A stretch of 35,706 bases of DNA from Planctomycetota bacterium (GTDB lineage: Bacteria; Planctomycetota; Planctomycetia; Pirellulales; Pirellulaceae). The translations under genes were made by a program, and so were the position numbers. The stretch covers positions 1 through 35,706 of the forward strand of contig JAPLNJ010001229.1 in NCBI GenBank assembly GCA_026692885.1, given 5' to 3'. Position 1 is the stretch's first letter; each line of letters begins with the position of its first letter. Shown piece by piece: positions 23,987 to 32,519 of this stretch. The notes beneath the pieces are model-generated. The model was not told the origin of the DNA. It searched no databases and saw only the letters and a list, made by a program, of their open reading frames with translations.

Positions 23987-25768
23987 TTACTTCTCTGCGT
24001 CCGGCGCGGCTTCGGTCTTCGGGGGTGGTTCGGGGTTCGGCGATTCCTCGGCCTTGGCCGGCGGTTCCATCTCCGGATTTTCGTCGGGTTGGGCCGGCTT
24101 CTCGTCCATCTTCTCGGCGGGTTCGTCCGGCTTCTCCGCCGGTTCGTCGGGCTTGGCCGGGGATTCTTCAGTCTTTGCCGCCGGCTCGTCCGGCATCGTC
24201 GGCGATTCGTCGGGTTTGGCGGCCGGCTCGTCCGGCTTGTTCGGGGTTTCACCCGGCTTCGATTCCGATTCGGTCGGCAGGAGTTGGCCGCCCTTGGTCA
24301 TTTCGGGCAGAACCACGTTCGGTTCCTCAATCTTCAGCTCACGGCAGAGCACCGTGATACGCTCCACCAAGGCGTGAATGAGCTGGCTGGCGTAGTGGAT
24401 GTTGTGGATGTCGTTTCCTACGCGGAGAAAAACCAAGTCGTGCTGCAGGTTTTCCAGCTCGGCGGTGATGGCCGCGGAGCGGTCCGGCTTAAGTTCGGCG
24501 GTGGCCAAGGCTGTGCGGATGCGGCCGACGCCGTTGTCGATCTCGGTCAGCGAGGCCCGCAACGTGGTGTGATAGGATATCAGCCGCTCCGCCGCGGCCG
24601 GATCGTGGCATTCGTTGCAACGATTGACGGAACCCTTCCGCAACACGGTTCCGGTCGGAGACGTCTCGTCGATGCTGTGGCAGGAAGGGCAGGCGATTCG
24701 CATGACCGCCATGCCGCCGGCGCGCGGAGAGATAGTGCGTGCGCCATGACCTTGCAGCATGTTAACTTGTTCCTGGTGGTGCTGCGGATGACAGGCTGAG
24801 CAATCCGAGGCTGCGTGGGCGAGCTTGTCTTTGTCCAACGCATGCTCGATCGTCAGGTGGCAGTTCAGGCAGTCCACCTTGTGGTCGGTCACATGCATCC
24901 GATGCAGGAAGTCGTGATCGTCGACCCGCTTCAGATCCGACTCGCGATTGTGGCAGACCTTGCAGCGTTCACGGGGCACGTTGCCCTTGCCGCGGATCAG
25001 GTCGCCGTGGCAATTGGCGCAGTCCACGCCCCGCTCGTACGCCAGGTTGTGGCTGAAGGTCACGCCGCCCCCCAAGTCGAATTCCTTCTCCGGAATCTGG
25101 TGACAGCGGGTACACGTGCCCAGACCTTCGTTCAGGTGCCCGTCCTTGAAATGGCACAGGAAGCAGGTGGACGTCGTCACGGTCATGTGGCTACCTTGGA
25201 CGATCTGGCTGTGACAGCTCGTGCAGCGCAGCGTCTTCCCGCGGCGCATTTGCTCCAGATGCGGCCGATGATCGAAAGGGATGCCTTTGAACTGCAATCG
25301 CCCGGACAGCAATCGCGTCTCGTGGCAGCCCGACCGTAGGCAACTGGCGTCCGGGACCTCGGCGGCACCGGGACGAGGACCACTCCCTCCGGTGACGTAC
25401 TTGGCCAATTGGGCCAACCCCAGGAGTTTGCCCCGGACCTTTTCACCGGTGCCGGGCGGAAAATGGCACTTGATGCAGGACACGTCTTTGTGTGTCGACT
25501 GCTTCCAGGAGAGGTAGTACGGCTCCATAATATGACAACTGCGGCAAAATTGGGGCCGGGACGTGTACCAACCGGCGAAGCCGGTCAGGGTCGCCAACAG
25601 CAGCACGAAACTCCCCAGCAAAGCCACGCCGCGGGCCGCCAGCCAGCGGACCTTCTTCCACCTCGTCCCGGTCGCGAACGAATTCCACGGCGCGGACTCG
25701 CCGGCCTCCGTGGGCGGCTTATCGACCGCCGATGGCGGGGAACGAACCGGATCGTTTTCGTCCATCAT
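23987..25768 (-). CDS. Membrane-anchored 12-haem NapC/NirT-type cytochrome c with acidic repeat tail
   Basis: This 593-residue protein has one N-terminal membrane helix (about 43-66) followed at once by CRSCH (75-79) and CIKCH (98-102), in NapC/NirT style. Eleven CxxCH motifs are present, plus an unusual CLRSGCH (143-149), a CX4CH haem-attachment variant. In order they are CRSCH, CIKCH, CLRSGCH, CTSCH, CFLCH, CTRCH, CANCH, CKVCH, CLNCH, CSACH, CPSCH and CNECH. A helical segment at about 390-480 without haems is followed by a tail (498-593) of KPDEPAxK-like repeats. Its start lies one base after the stop of the upstream cytochrome gene (TGA-G-ATG), so translation is coupled. It should pass electrons between the two 13-haem paralogues or to an outside partner. 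Confidence 0.92.
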   Translation of the reverse strand: MMDENDPVRSPPSAVDKPPTEAGESAPWNSFATGTRWKKVRWLAARGVALLGSFVLLLATLTGFAGWYTSRPQFCRSCHIMEPYYLSWKQSTHKDVSCIKCHFPPGTGEKVRGKLLGLAQLAKYVTGGSGPRPGAAEVPDASCLRSGCHETRLLSGRLQFKGIPFDHRPHLEQMRRGKTLRCTSCHSQIVQGSHMTVTTSTCFLCHFKDGHLNEGLGTCTRCHQIPEKEFDLGGGVTFSHNLAYERGVDCANCHGDLIRGKGNVPRERCKVCHNRESDLKRVDDHDFLHRMHVTDHKVDCLNCHLTIEHALDKDKLAHAASDCSACHPQHHQEQVNMLQGHGARTISPRAGGMAVMRIACPSCHSIDETSPTGTVLRKGSVNRCNECHDPAAAERLISYHTTLRASLTEIDNGVGRIRTALATAELKPDRSAAITAELENLQHDLVFLRVGNDIHNIHYASQLIHALVERITVLCRELKIEEPNVVLPEMTKGGQLLPTESESKPGETPNKPDEPAAKPDESPTMPDEPAAKTEESPAKPDEPAEKPDEPAEKMDEKPAQPDENPEMEPPAKAEESPNPEPPPKTEAAPDAEK

Positions 25769-25769
25769 C

Positions 25770-28118
25770 TCACTTCCCTAAGGAGGCCAGCAGAATCGCC
25801 AGCAACATGAGCAATCCCAACGTGAAGACCACGGTGCCCACAAGAATCACCGGCCGGAGTCTGCGCCGGGGGGGCACGACGACCCGCATCTGTTCGAGCT
25901 TGCCTTCCCGACGCATCCGTTCCAGGAACTCCGGGCGGGCCGCCTGCAGATGATTCTCGCTGACCAAACCGGTTAGCAGCGAAAGATCCATCGGGAACTT
26001 CTCCGGACGCAGATGCGCATTGAACAAGTGGATGATGAGCAGCAGGCTGGCGAATCCGAGCGCCAGATGGTCATGCAGCACGGCGGCGACGTTGAGGAAC
26101 TGACCGGGGAAAACCCAGCAGAACAGATTGGGATACCAGAGGACCCACCCGGAGACACCGACCAGCAGCAGCAGCAGGTAGACCGCCCAATAGTCCAGCT
26201 TCTCCCAGTAGGTCCAGCGTTCGAAGGTCGGCTTGCGTCCCAAGCCCACGAACCAGCGGAGCATACCCACCAGGTCGGTGAGGTCGCGGGCATTGGGCAC
26301 GGGCGAATCCGGCCCGAACAGGAACTTCTTCCAGTCGGGTTCCTGTTTCCAGCAGGCCCAGGCCCGACCCACGCCCCAGAATAAATGCGTGCCACAAGCG
26401 GCCATCAGCAACACGGCACAGGCCCGATGCCAGACGCTGGTGGTGGCGAAACCACCCAGGTCGCGGGCCAGCTTCTGGGCCCAGCCTTCGCTGCTGTACG
26501 CCAACGGTAAACCGCTCGCCATCAAGCCCAAGATCGACACGATCAACAGCACGTAGGTCGCACGATGGATCGGCGCCAAACGCACGATCGCATACTCCTC
26601 CGCAACGAGCCGCTGGTGCCGTCCAAAACGTAGCGTGTGAATCAGCGAACGCGCGAACCACAGTCCCATGTGCAGGACGAACAGGAAGAAGACCAGGTAG
26701 AGCAACACCTCGGTCCAGGCAGCCACACCGTGCAACAGCGGATATCGCTGCTCGTCTTTGGGTTCGACATGCGGATCGTACTGGGCAAAGCTGGCGGTGG
26801 CGTGGAGATGGCATTTCTTACAGGTTTCGACGCGATTCGCGGCGGCCAAGTGGGACTGGGGGTTGCTGACGGGCAGGATGTCGTGGGTGCCGTGGCAATC
26901 CGAGCACTTGGCGGCGGGCGCATAGCCCAAATGCGTCAACTGACCGTGCAAGCTGGTGCCGTACCTCGCTGCGTAGTCCCCGTGGCAATTCCCGCAGCGG
27001 TCGGGGAGTTGCAGTCGAAAGCTGCTGCCCTGGGGACGAGCGGCGTCGTGCCCCTGGTGACAATCGGTGCAACTCGGCTTGCGCAGACTCTTGCCGCCCG
27101 CCGAGGGCTTGTCCGAAATTCCTCCGGGACCTGTGCGGCCGCCGTGGACACTCTGTTCCAAGCGTTGGTCGACGAAGCGGTGGCATTTCGCGCATGTGGT
27201 CGCTACGTTGGCCGGGTGTAACTTGGAACGTTTGTCGGCCGCGTAAAAAATGTCATGCGATCCGTGGCAGTCCGCACACACCGCCACGATCTCCAAGCCA
27301 GAACGGTACAATCCCTGGCCGTGCAAACTCGCCTTAAATGTCCCGAGATCGTTTCGGTGACACCCACCACACACTTCCACCTGATTCTCCAGGTAGGCGG
27401 GCGAGCGACGGTCGCGCACCGGAACCATGCTGTGCGCGTTTTTCCCGTGGCACTTGAGGCAGTCCAGCGGCGTGCCGACATCCAGTTCGTTCCGCTCGCC
27501 GGCCGCGTGGTGGACACCCTTTCGCAGCGCCGTCCGTTGATCCTTGTGGCACTTGCCACAGGTTTCCACGAGGTGTCTCGGATGCAGCGACGACAGCGGA
27601 TCGGAGGCGGCGCGCATCGCGTGCAGAGGATGGCAGGCGGTGCAATTGGCCGCCTTGCTGGCCTCAACGGCCGCCTTGTCGGTACCGAATTTCTCCAGAT
27701 GCTTACCGTGAACGCTGTCCCAAAACTGCGTCACTTGATCCGTCTTGGGCTGGGACTGGAACCGCTGCATGTACTTGACATCGGCATGACAATGGCCGCA
27801 AAACTTCGGCATGTCCCGCGGCTCTTTGATCTGCCGGAAACCGTCTTCCTCGGCGTGGGCTTCACGCAGGTTGGTGGTCTTAGGGTTGCCGCCATGACAG
27901 TCGTTGCAGCGGAGTCCCTTCTGCCAGTGGATGTCGCTCGCAAGCTGCGCGGCGGTCACGAACAGCCGCAGCGTCTCCTTCTCCCAGACATCCGGGTTGC
28001 CGTGGCAAGCGATGCACTGGTTCTCTTCCTGGGCGTCGCTATCGGCTCCCGACGCAATGGCCGTGACGGCGACCACAACCAGCAAGGTGGGCACAAGAGT
28101 TCTTAGGAAGAGTTGCAT
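25770..28118 (-). CDS. 13-haem cytochrome c fused to a cytochrome b membrane domain (first gene of operon)
   Basis: With ATG at 28118 the product has 782 residues and a signal peptide (MQLFLRTLVPTLLVVVAVTA, cleaved near residue 24). There are thirteen CxxCH motifs in the same order as in the downstream paralogue: CIACH, CNDCH, CGHCH, CTACH, CGKCH, CLKCH, CGGCH, CADCH, CAKCH, CTDCH, CGNCH, CSDCH and CKKCH. About six membrane helices follow with histidines suited to b-haems (ATTSVWHR, HDHLALGFASLLLIIHLF). FGPDSPVPNARD and RKPTFERWTYWEKLDYW repeat the paralogue almost word for word. A longer frame to 28310 would place 64 unrelated residues before the signal peptide and is rejected. The paralogous pair around a NapC-type gene suggests a duplicated electron-transfer module. 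Confidence 0.92.
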   Translation of the reverse strand: MQLFLRTLVPTLLVVVAVTAIASGADSDAQEENQCIACHGNPDVWEKETLRLFVTAAQLASDIHWQKGLRCNDCHGGNPKTTNLREAHAEEDGFRQIKEPRDMPKFCGHCHADVKYMQRFQSQPKTDQVTQFWDSVHGKHLEKFGTDKAAVEASKAANCTACHPLHAMRAASDPLSSLHPRHLVETCGKCHKDQRTALRKGVHHAAGERNELDVGTPLDCLKCHGKNAHSMVPVRDRRSPAYLENQVEVCGGCHRNDLGTFKASLHGQGLYRSGLEIVAVCADCHGSHDIFYAADKRSKLHPANVATTCAKCHRFVDQRLEQSVHGGRTGPGGISDKPSAGGKSLRKPSCTDCHQGHDAARPQGSSFRLQLPDRCGNCHGDYAARYGTSLHGQLTHLGYAPAAKCSDCHGTHDILPVSNPQSHLAAANRVETCKKCHLHATASFAQYDPHVEPKDEQRYPLLHGVAAWTEVLLYLVFFLFVLHMGLWFARSLIHTLRFGRHQRLVAEEYAIVRLAPIHRATYVLLIVSILGLMASGLPLAYSSEGWAQKLARDLGGFATTSVWHRACAVLLMAACGTHLFWGVGRAWACWKQEPDWKKFLFGPDSPVPNARDLTDLVGMLRWFVGLGRKPTFERWTYWEKLDYWAVYLLLLLVGVSGWVLWYPNLFCWVFPGQFLNVAAVLHDHLALGFASLLLIIHLFNAHLRPEKFPMDLSLLTGLVSENHLQAARPEFLERMRREGKLEQMRVVVPPRRRLRPVILVGTVVFTLGLLMLLAILLASLGK

Positions 28119-28310
28119 CCAGTAGGTTCCCGAGTCGTGTTCACCCGCCGCGGATAGTGCTGCGATCTCCCGGCCGCAACATACGACCGACTGGCGGCCA
28201 TCCCAGCTGTGGAACATCTGCGATTGGTCGTTCCGGCGTGCTTCGGGAGAGCCGCGCCGAAGAAGGCGCCCCTCCAGCGCATCTCGCTCCGTCGAGCGAT
28301 GAAGGAGCAT

Positions 28311-28339
28311 AAGTTAACGTCTTGCTCCCAGGTAGTCAA
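28311..28339 (-). promoter_or_regulatory. Possible sigma-70-type promoter of the cytochrome operon
   Basis: On the minus strand TTGACT (28339-28334) stands 17 bases before TAACTT (28316-28311). The -35 box matches five of six bases; the -10 box is weak. It would give a leader of about 185 bases before the ATG at 28118. Confidence 0.3.
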
Positions 28340-28362
28340 TAAACGAAGTATTCAATAGCACC

Positions 28363-28429
28363 AGCTTGTCTGTCGAATCGGGCCTTATCAGGGGATTCGA
28401 CAAACCACGGATGGGAAGGCTGACAAGCT
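28363..28429. promoter_or_regulatory. Nested inverted repeats upstream of the cytochrome operon
   Basis: The inner pair is TGTCGAATC (28371-28379) and GATTCGACA (28394-28402). The outer pair is AGCTTGTC (28363-28370) and GACAAGCT (28422-28429). The two fit one folded structure, or one operator with two half-site pairs. It lies between the glycosidase stop (28518) and the promoter candidate, so it may end the upstream message or bind a regulator. The rest of 28119-28517 has no gene. Confidence 0.45.
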
Positions 28430-28517
28430 GCCGCAAAACCGATATTTCTATCTATCTTCACTTGTGCGTTACGCGCCATTCTAAACCGTCATCCCGGTGA
28501 CCCCGTTTGTGGCCGCC

Positions 28518-29936
28518 CTATTTCGTAATCTTCAAAGCGATATCTTCCTGATACCGCGGCGGGGTCAGGGCGAGTTGACCGCCCGGGTGCTGCAGACGCT
28601 CCTCCCGCTCGATCTTTCCGTCCAACGGATTGATCCACTGGGCAGCGTACTGCCCGCCCGGCAGATTCAGCCGCAGCACGGATTGCCCGCTGCCAAACAC
28701 GTACACGGCGTACTGCCGACCGGGTTCCACCAACGCCCGAGCTTGGACTTTACCCGACAACCCCCCGGCAAACAGTGCCTGGTCCGGTCGCATCTTAACG
28801 AACTCGAAGCCTTCCAGGAACTGCTTGAGCACCTGTAGTTGCTTGCGGAACGCGCGGTTGCCGCCGCCGGGCTGCGTGGGCGGATAGGCGAAGGTGCCGT
28901 CCTCGTGGCCCACGGCAAAGGAGTAGTCCAGATGGCTGTACAACGCGCCCCCGGCCAGCATGAACTCCCAGCCCTCACGGCGGTAGTGCGTGTCGCCGGT
29001 CCCTTTGAACCCGGTCTCGTTGTCGCCGATGGGCTTGTGCAGGCCGAAATTCTGGGTCACCGCGTCGGGCGGATTCGCGTAGTGGAAATTGAAGATTGAC
29101 ACGGCCGGATGCGGGCCTTCGACTTGCTTGGCCCCGTTCGCGATGTTCATCGAGATCAGCTGCTTGTGCGGGAGGTTCTTCTCCGCGTCCACCAGCGCGT
29201 CGACGATCTGATGCTGCCAGGGGATTGTCACGCCACCGAAGTACGGCTCGTTGCAGATCTCGTAGTAGACGTTGTCGAACTCCCGCAAGGCGGCCGCGAT
29301 TTTTCGCGTCAGCCGGAGGTGCACGGCGAGCAATCCGCCGCTCTTGTCGAGCGTGTAGACGTCCGTACGTTTCACCAGACCCAGGGCGTTGACGTTGTTC
29401 GCTGCGTTCTGCGGGCTCAGCCGCCACTGGGCCTCGTCGTAGAACGGGCAGAACAGGTTCATCTCCACGACGACGCCTCGCCGACTGGCCTGCGCGACGA
29501 AATCTCGCAGGCGGGCGAAGTAGGCATCGTCCCAGCGGTTGAGGTCGAACTTGTTCCCGCCAGAGGCATAGCCGGGCGTTCCGCTGCGGGCCCAGGGCGC
29601 GAGATACCGCTCGGCCGCCGGAGCCAGCGTGTTCTTGGCGATGTTGAACGCGCCTTGCGGTTCGACATAGGCCCCACTGAACAAACGCGTGTGATTCAGC
29701 CCGTACGCCTGCAGTTCGTCCAGGTAGCGCGCGTAGTCGAAATCCAGGTTCAGCACGGCCCCGTAGTGTTCGCCCGAAGTGATCAACACGGTCGGTCGGC
29801 CGCGGAACAGGAAGTAGTGCGGATTGTCGGGGTGCAGTGCCAGCGGCACCGCGGGTGGCGATTCGGCGGCGCAGAGCGTCAGGCAGCAGACGGTCCAGGC
29901 GAACCCGAGGGTCAATGAGTGGCGGAGTCTTGGCAT
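28518..29936 (-). CDS. Secreted clan GH-A glycoside hydrolase-like protein
   Basis: The 472-residue protein starts with a signal peptide (about 1-23, CCLTLCAA). A TIM-barrel follows, with the acid/base motif YYEICNEP (Glu230 after Asn229, as in clan GH-A) and a candidate nucleophile in GDNETGF (Glu307). After about residue 370 comes a small beta-domain (VYVFGSGQSVLRLNLPGG, NPLDGK), which resembles the putative collagen-binding or carbohydrate-binding domain found after DUF4038/DUF6298-type barrels. It probably cleaves a polysaccharide; the exact family (GH5-like or a related unassigned one) is not certain. AAAGGA lies nine bases before the ATG at 29936. It follows the dGTPase by 18 bases on the same strand, probably in the same operon. 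Confidence 0.82.
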   Translation of the reverse strand: MPRLRHSLTLGFAWTVCCLTLCAAESPPAVPLALHPDNPHYFLFRGRPTVLITSGEHYGAVLNLDFDYARYLDELQAYGLNHTRLFSGAYVEPQGAFNIAKNTLAPAAERYLAPWARSGTPGYASGGNKFDLNRWDDAYFARLRDFVAQASRRGVVVEMNLFCPFYDEAQWRLSPQNAANNVNALGLVKRTDVYTLDKSGGLLAVHLRLTRKIAAALREFDNVYYEICNEPYFGGVTIPWQHQIVDALVDAEKNLPHKQLISMNIANGAKQVEGPHPAVSIFNFHYANPPDAVTQNFGLHKPIGDNETGFKGTGDTHYRREGWEFMLAGGALYSHLDYSFAVGHEDGTFAYPPTQPGGGNRAFRKQLQVLKQFLEGFEFVKMRPDQALFAGGLSGKVQARALVEPGRQYAVYVFGSGQSVLRLNLPGGQYAAQWINPLDGKIEREERLQHPGGQLALTPPRYQEDIALKITK

Positions 29937-29954
29937 GCACAGGTCCTTTCTTGA

Positions 29955-31118
29955 TCAGGTCGCGAAATATTTTTCATATTGTTGCTCGCAGTAACGATCG
30001 GTCATGCCAGCCAGATAATCGCCGACAGCCGGGGCGATGCCCACTGCTTCGGCCCGTTGGCGAAACTTGGCGGGCAGCAAGGCGGGGCGGCGACAGTAGC
30101 CGGCAAACATGGCCCGCAACCGCTCCTGCGCGCGGCCGCGCATCTGGATCAACTGCGGATGTCGATAGACCCGCTGGTACAGGAAGGCTCCCAACTCGGC
30201 GTCCTGTTTCGCCAGGGCTGGACTGCGACCGAGCTGCTGACCGGAACGGCGGGCCTCCTCCGCGCTGTCCCAACCGCGTTTCGCCAGCAGCGCACTGGCC
30301 GTCTGCAACACATCACTGACGTGGTGATCGATCAACTCGTGTACCACCGCCTTGCGCAGCAGTTCGCCCCGCAAGCCGCCGTAGGTTCGATGCACGCGCC
30401 GGACGGTGTCTGCCAACAGCGGAATCTCCGCCAACTCGTCCAAGGTCACCAGCTCCAACTTGACCGAATCGTCGGTGTCGTGCGCGTTGTAGGTGATGTT
30501 GTCGGCGAGTTCCACAATCTGAGCCTCCAGCAGCGGGGCCGGCCCCGGGGAGCTTTTGTCGATCCGGAAGGCCTGCATCTCGAGGACTTCCCGCGTCAGG
30601 TTCAAGCCCGGAAAGCTCTGATACCGCTCCTCCAACTCCTCGGCGATCGTCAGGGCATAGCGATTGTGCGAGAAGCCGCCTTTGTCGTGCAGACATTCGT
30701 TCAAGGCTTCCTCGCCCGCATGGCCGAACGGCGGATGGCCGATGTCGTGGAACAGCGCCAGGGCTTCGATCAGATCCTCGTTCAGCCGCAGCGCCCGGCC
30801 GATGGTGCGGGCGATGGACGCGACCTCGTGGGTATGGGTCAACCGCGTGCGGTGGTAATCGCCCATGTCACCCGTGAAGACCTGCATCTTGCCGCTCAGC
30901 CGCCGATAGGCCGAACTGTGGACCACCCGATCGCGGTCGCGTTGAAACGGCCCGCGGTAGGGATGTTCCGGCTCGGCATACTTGCGGCCGCGAGTCTCCG
31001 CGCTCCGCATCGCGTAGGGCGCGAGCAGCACGGCCTCACGCGCCGCGACCGTCTGAAGTATGGACGAACCGTCAGGCTTCACGGCAGGCTGCAGACTCCT
31101 TTCCACGTTCCACTTCAA
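29955..31118 (-). CDS. dgt: dGTPase-like HD-domain triphosphohydrolase
   Basis: The 387-residue protein carries the N-terminal signature RDRDRVVHSSAYRRL (60-74) and the HD metal site: His95 in RLTHTHEV, His124-Asp125 in HDIGHPPFGHAGE, and Asp206 in ADNITYNAHD. This fits the dGTPase-like group, which splits dGTP (or other dNTPs) into deoxynucleoside and triphosphate, and helps set dNTP pools or limit phage DNA synthesis. The start is a TTG that overlaps the stop of the upstream GH172-like gene (TTGA, 31115-31118), with a strong GGAGG at 31123-31127. The alternative start, the ATG at residue 37, would remove a short N-terminal part. A housekeeping nucleotide enzyme between two carbohydrate genes is an unexpected arrangement. 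Confidence 0.92.
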   Translation of the reverse strand: MKWNVERSLQPAVKPDGSSILQTVAAREAVLLAPYAMRSAETRGRKYAEPEHPYRGPFQRDRDRVVHSSAYRRLSGKMQVFTGDMGDYHRTRLTHTHEVASIARTIGRALRLNEDLIEALALFHDIGHPPFGHAGEEALNECLHDKGGFSHNRYALTIAEELEERYQSFPGLNLTREVLEMQAFRIDKSSPGPAPLLEAQIVELADNITYNAHDTDDSVKLELVTLDELAEIPLLADTVRRVHRTYGGLRGELLRKAVVHELIDHHVSDVLQTASALLAKRGWDSAEEARRSGQQLGRSPALAKQDAELGAFLYQRVYRHPQLIQMRGRAQERLRAMFAGYCRRPALLPAKFRQRAEAVGIAPAVGDYLAGMTDRYCEQQYEKYFAT

Positions 31119-32290
31119 TTCACCTCCAAGGCATCCTTCTCCGGCAGCTTGGGGAAGGTGGCCGTGGGCAGCGTCTGGTACCAGAAGGCCACCGAGGCGA
31201 TGTCATCCTGCAGCGGCAGGTAGCGGCCGTCGGAGCGCCAGCCCAAGGCTTGGATCGTGACGCGCAGATCTTGCTCGAAGCGGACCGGATCCAGGATGTG
31301 CCAGCGGTACAGGCCGAAGCGGTGCTGCGACTTGTACACGCCGTCCGGCCGAATCACCTGGTGCAGGCCGGCATAGGGCGTGTTGAACTCCTGGTATTGT
31401 TTGGTCTCTTTGTTTTCGAAGTTATACGAGCCGCAGAAGTAATCTTCCGTCCCGGTGCCGCAGATCGTGGGGAACTCGCGGTCGCCGTCCAGGAAGAACT
31501 TGATCTCGCCTTCACCCCACCAGCCATTGTTGTGCACACCCCAGGCCAGATACGTGCCGACGTAATGCCCCTTGCCCTTGACGCCGTCCAGGATCGTGTA
31601 GACCTGCTTGGCGGGCAGCGGATTGACGCGTCGGAACTGGGCGTGGAAGTAGGCGGCGTCGGCCGGGACTTCGGTCAGCGTGTAGTTGACCTGATAATAC
31701 AACGTCATCCCTTGATTGCCGATGTTGCTCAGCGTGATGCGGCAATGCTTGCGGAACGGCATCTCCCAGTAGCAGTTGAACGCGCTGCCCGGATTGACGC
31801 ACACGGCCAGCGACGACAATTGGGCGTACTTGTTCCAACCCATGCCGAAGAAATCACCGACCGGGCACTCGACGGAGGGCTGTTCCTGGCCATCCCAGTA
31901 AAATCGCAGAATGCTCTTCCGCCAGTCGCCGGTGGGTGTCATCCAGATCTGCTGGATCGCGCCGGGGCCGGCGATGTCGGCCAGTGTGAACGTCTTGCCG
32001 GCCTCGATGTGGACCGAGGGCGAGACCTTCCAGCCGCGTCCGAGGTCGCGGGCGGGACCGGCACCCGTGCCTTCGGTCGCCATCCCGCCCTGGCCTTTCT
32101 CGCCGGTGAAGTTCTCCGGGCTGATGGATCGCGTGCGGGCGTTCGACAGGCGTGAGAGGTTGCCCAGGCTCAGCCCCAAGCCGTTGAAGCCTCCGCCCGC
32201 CGGGGCCTGCTGGGCCCGGCCTTCACCGGACCACCATACGCCGCTTCCAAGGATCAGGATGAGACTCAGCCACTTCACGTTCTTCAGCAT
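31115..32290 (-). CDS. DUF2961 (GH172-like) secreted protein
   Basis: The ATG at 32290, with AAAGGA nine bases upstream, gives 391 residues and a signal peptide (about 1-26, ending GEGRAQQ). The body has the double beta-sandwich pattern of DUF2961, with the hallmark GTGTEDYFCGSYNF, IWMTPTGDW and YRWHILDPVRFEQDLRV. This family is now classed as GH172, founded on a bifidobacterial difructose dianhydride I synthase/hydrolase; other members act on arabinofuranosides. The Glu of GTGTEDYF is among the catalytic residues I recall for the founding enzyme. The substrate in this organism is unknown. The gene leads a probable operon with the dGTPase and the GH-A glycosidase. Confidence 0.9.
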   Translation of the reverse strand: MLKNVKWLSLILILGSGVWWSGEGRAQQAPAGGGFNGLGLSLGNLSRLSNARTRSISPENFTGEKGQGGMATEGTGAGPARDLGRGWKVSPSVHIEAGKTFTLADIAGPGAIQQIWMTPTGDWRKSILRFYWDGQEQPSVECPVGDFFGMGWNKYAQLSSLAVCVNPGSAFNCYWEMPFRKHCRITLSNIGNQGMTLYYQVNYTLTEVPADAAYFHAQFRRVNPLPAKQVYTILDGVKGKGHYVGTYLAWGVHNNGWWGEGEIKFFLDGDREFPTICGTGTEDYFCGSYNFENKETKQYQEFNTPYAGLHQVIRPDGVYKSQHRFGLYRWHILDPVRFEQDLRVTIQALGWRSDGRYLPLQDDIASVAFWYQTLPTATFPKLPEKDALEVN

Positions 32291-32519
32291 GGCAGGTTCC
32301 TTTCGTAGGGAGGTCACAGGGACGTTGGTAGCGTACTCGCGGCGAGGATGGCCAACTCAGCCGCGAGCAGGATCGTTTGCCGCACAATGGCGTGGCGGCG
32401 CCCATTCTATCGCAGATCGGCCGTGTTGAGAGGTAGACGACCCTCGTGTTTCTGCGAAGGACAAGGGCTGGCCGCGTCTTACCTTGAGTCCTAGCTGTGA
32501 CACAGCACTCGGCGATGTT

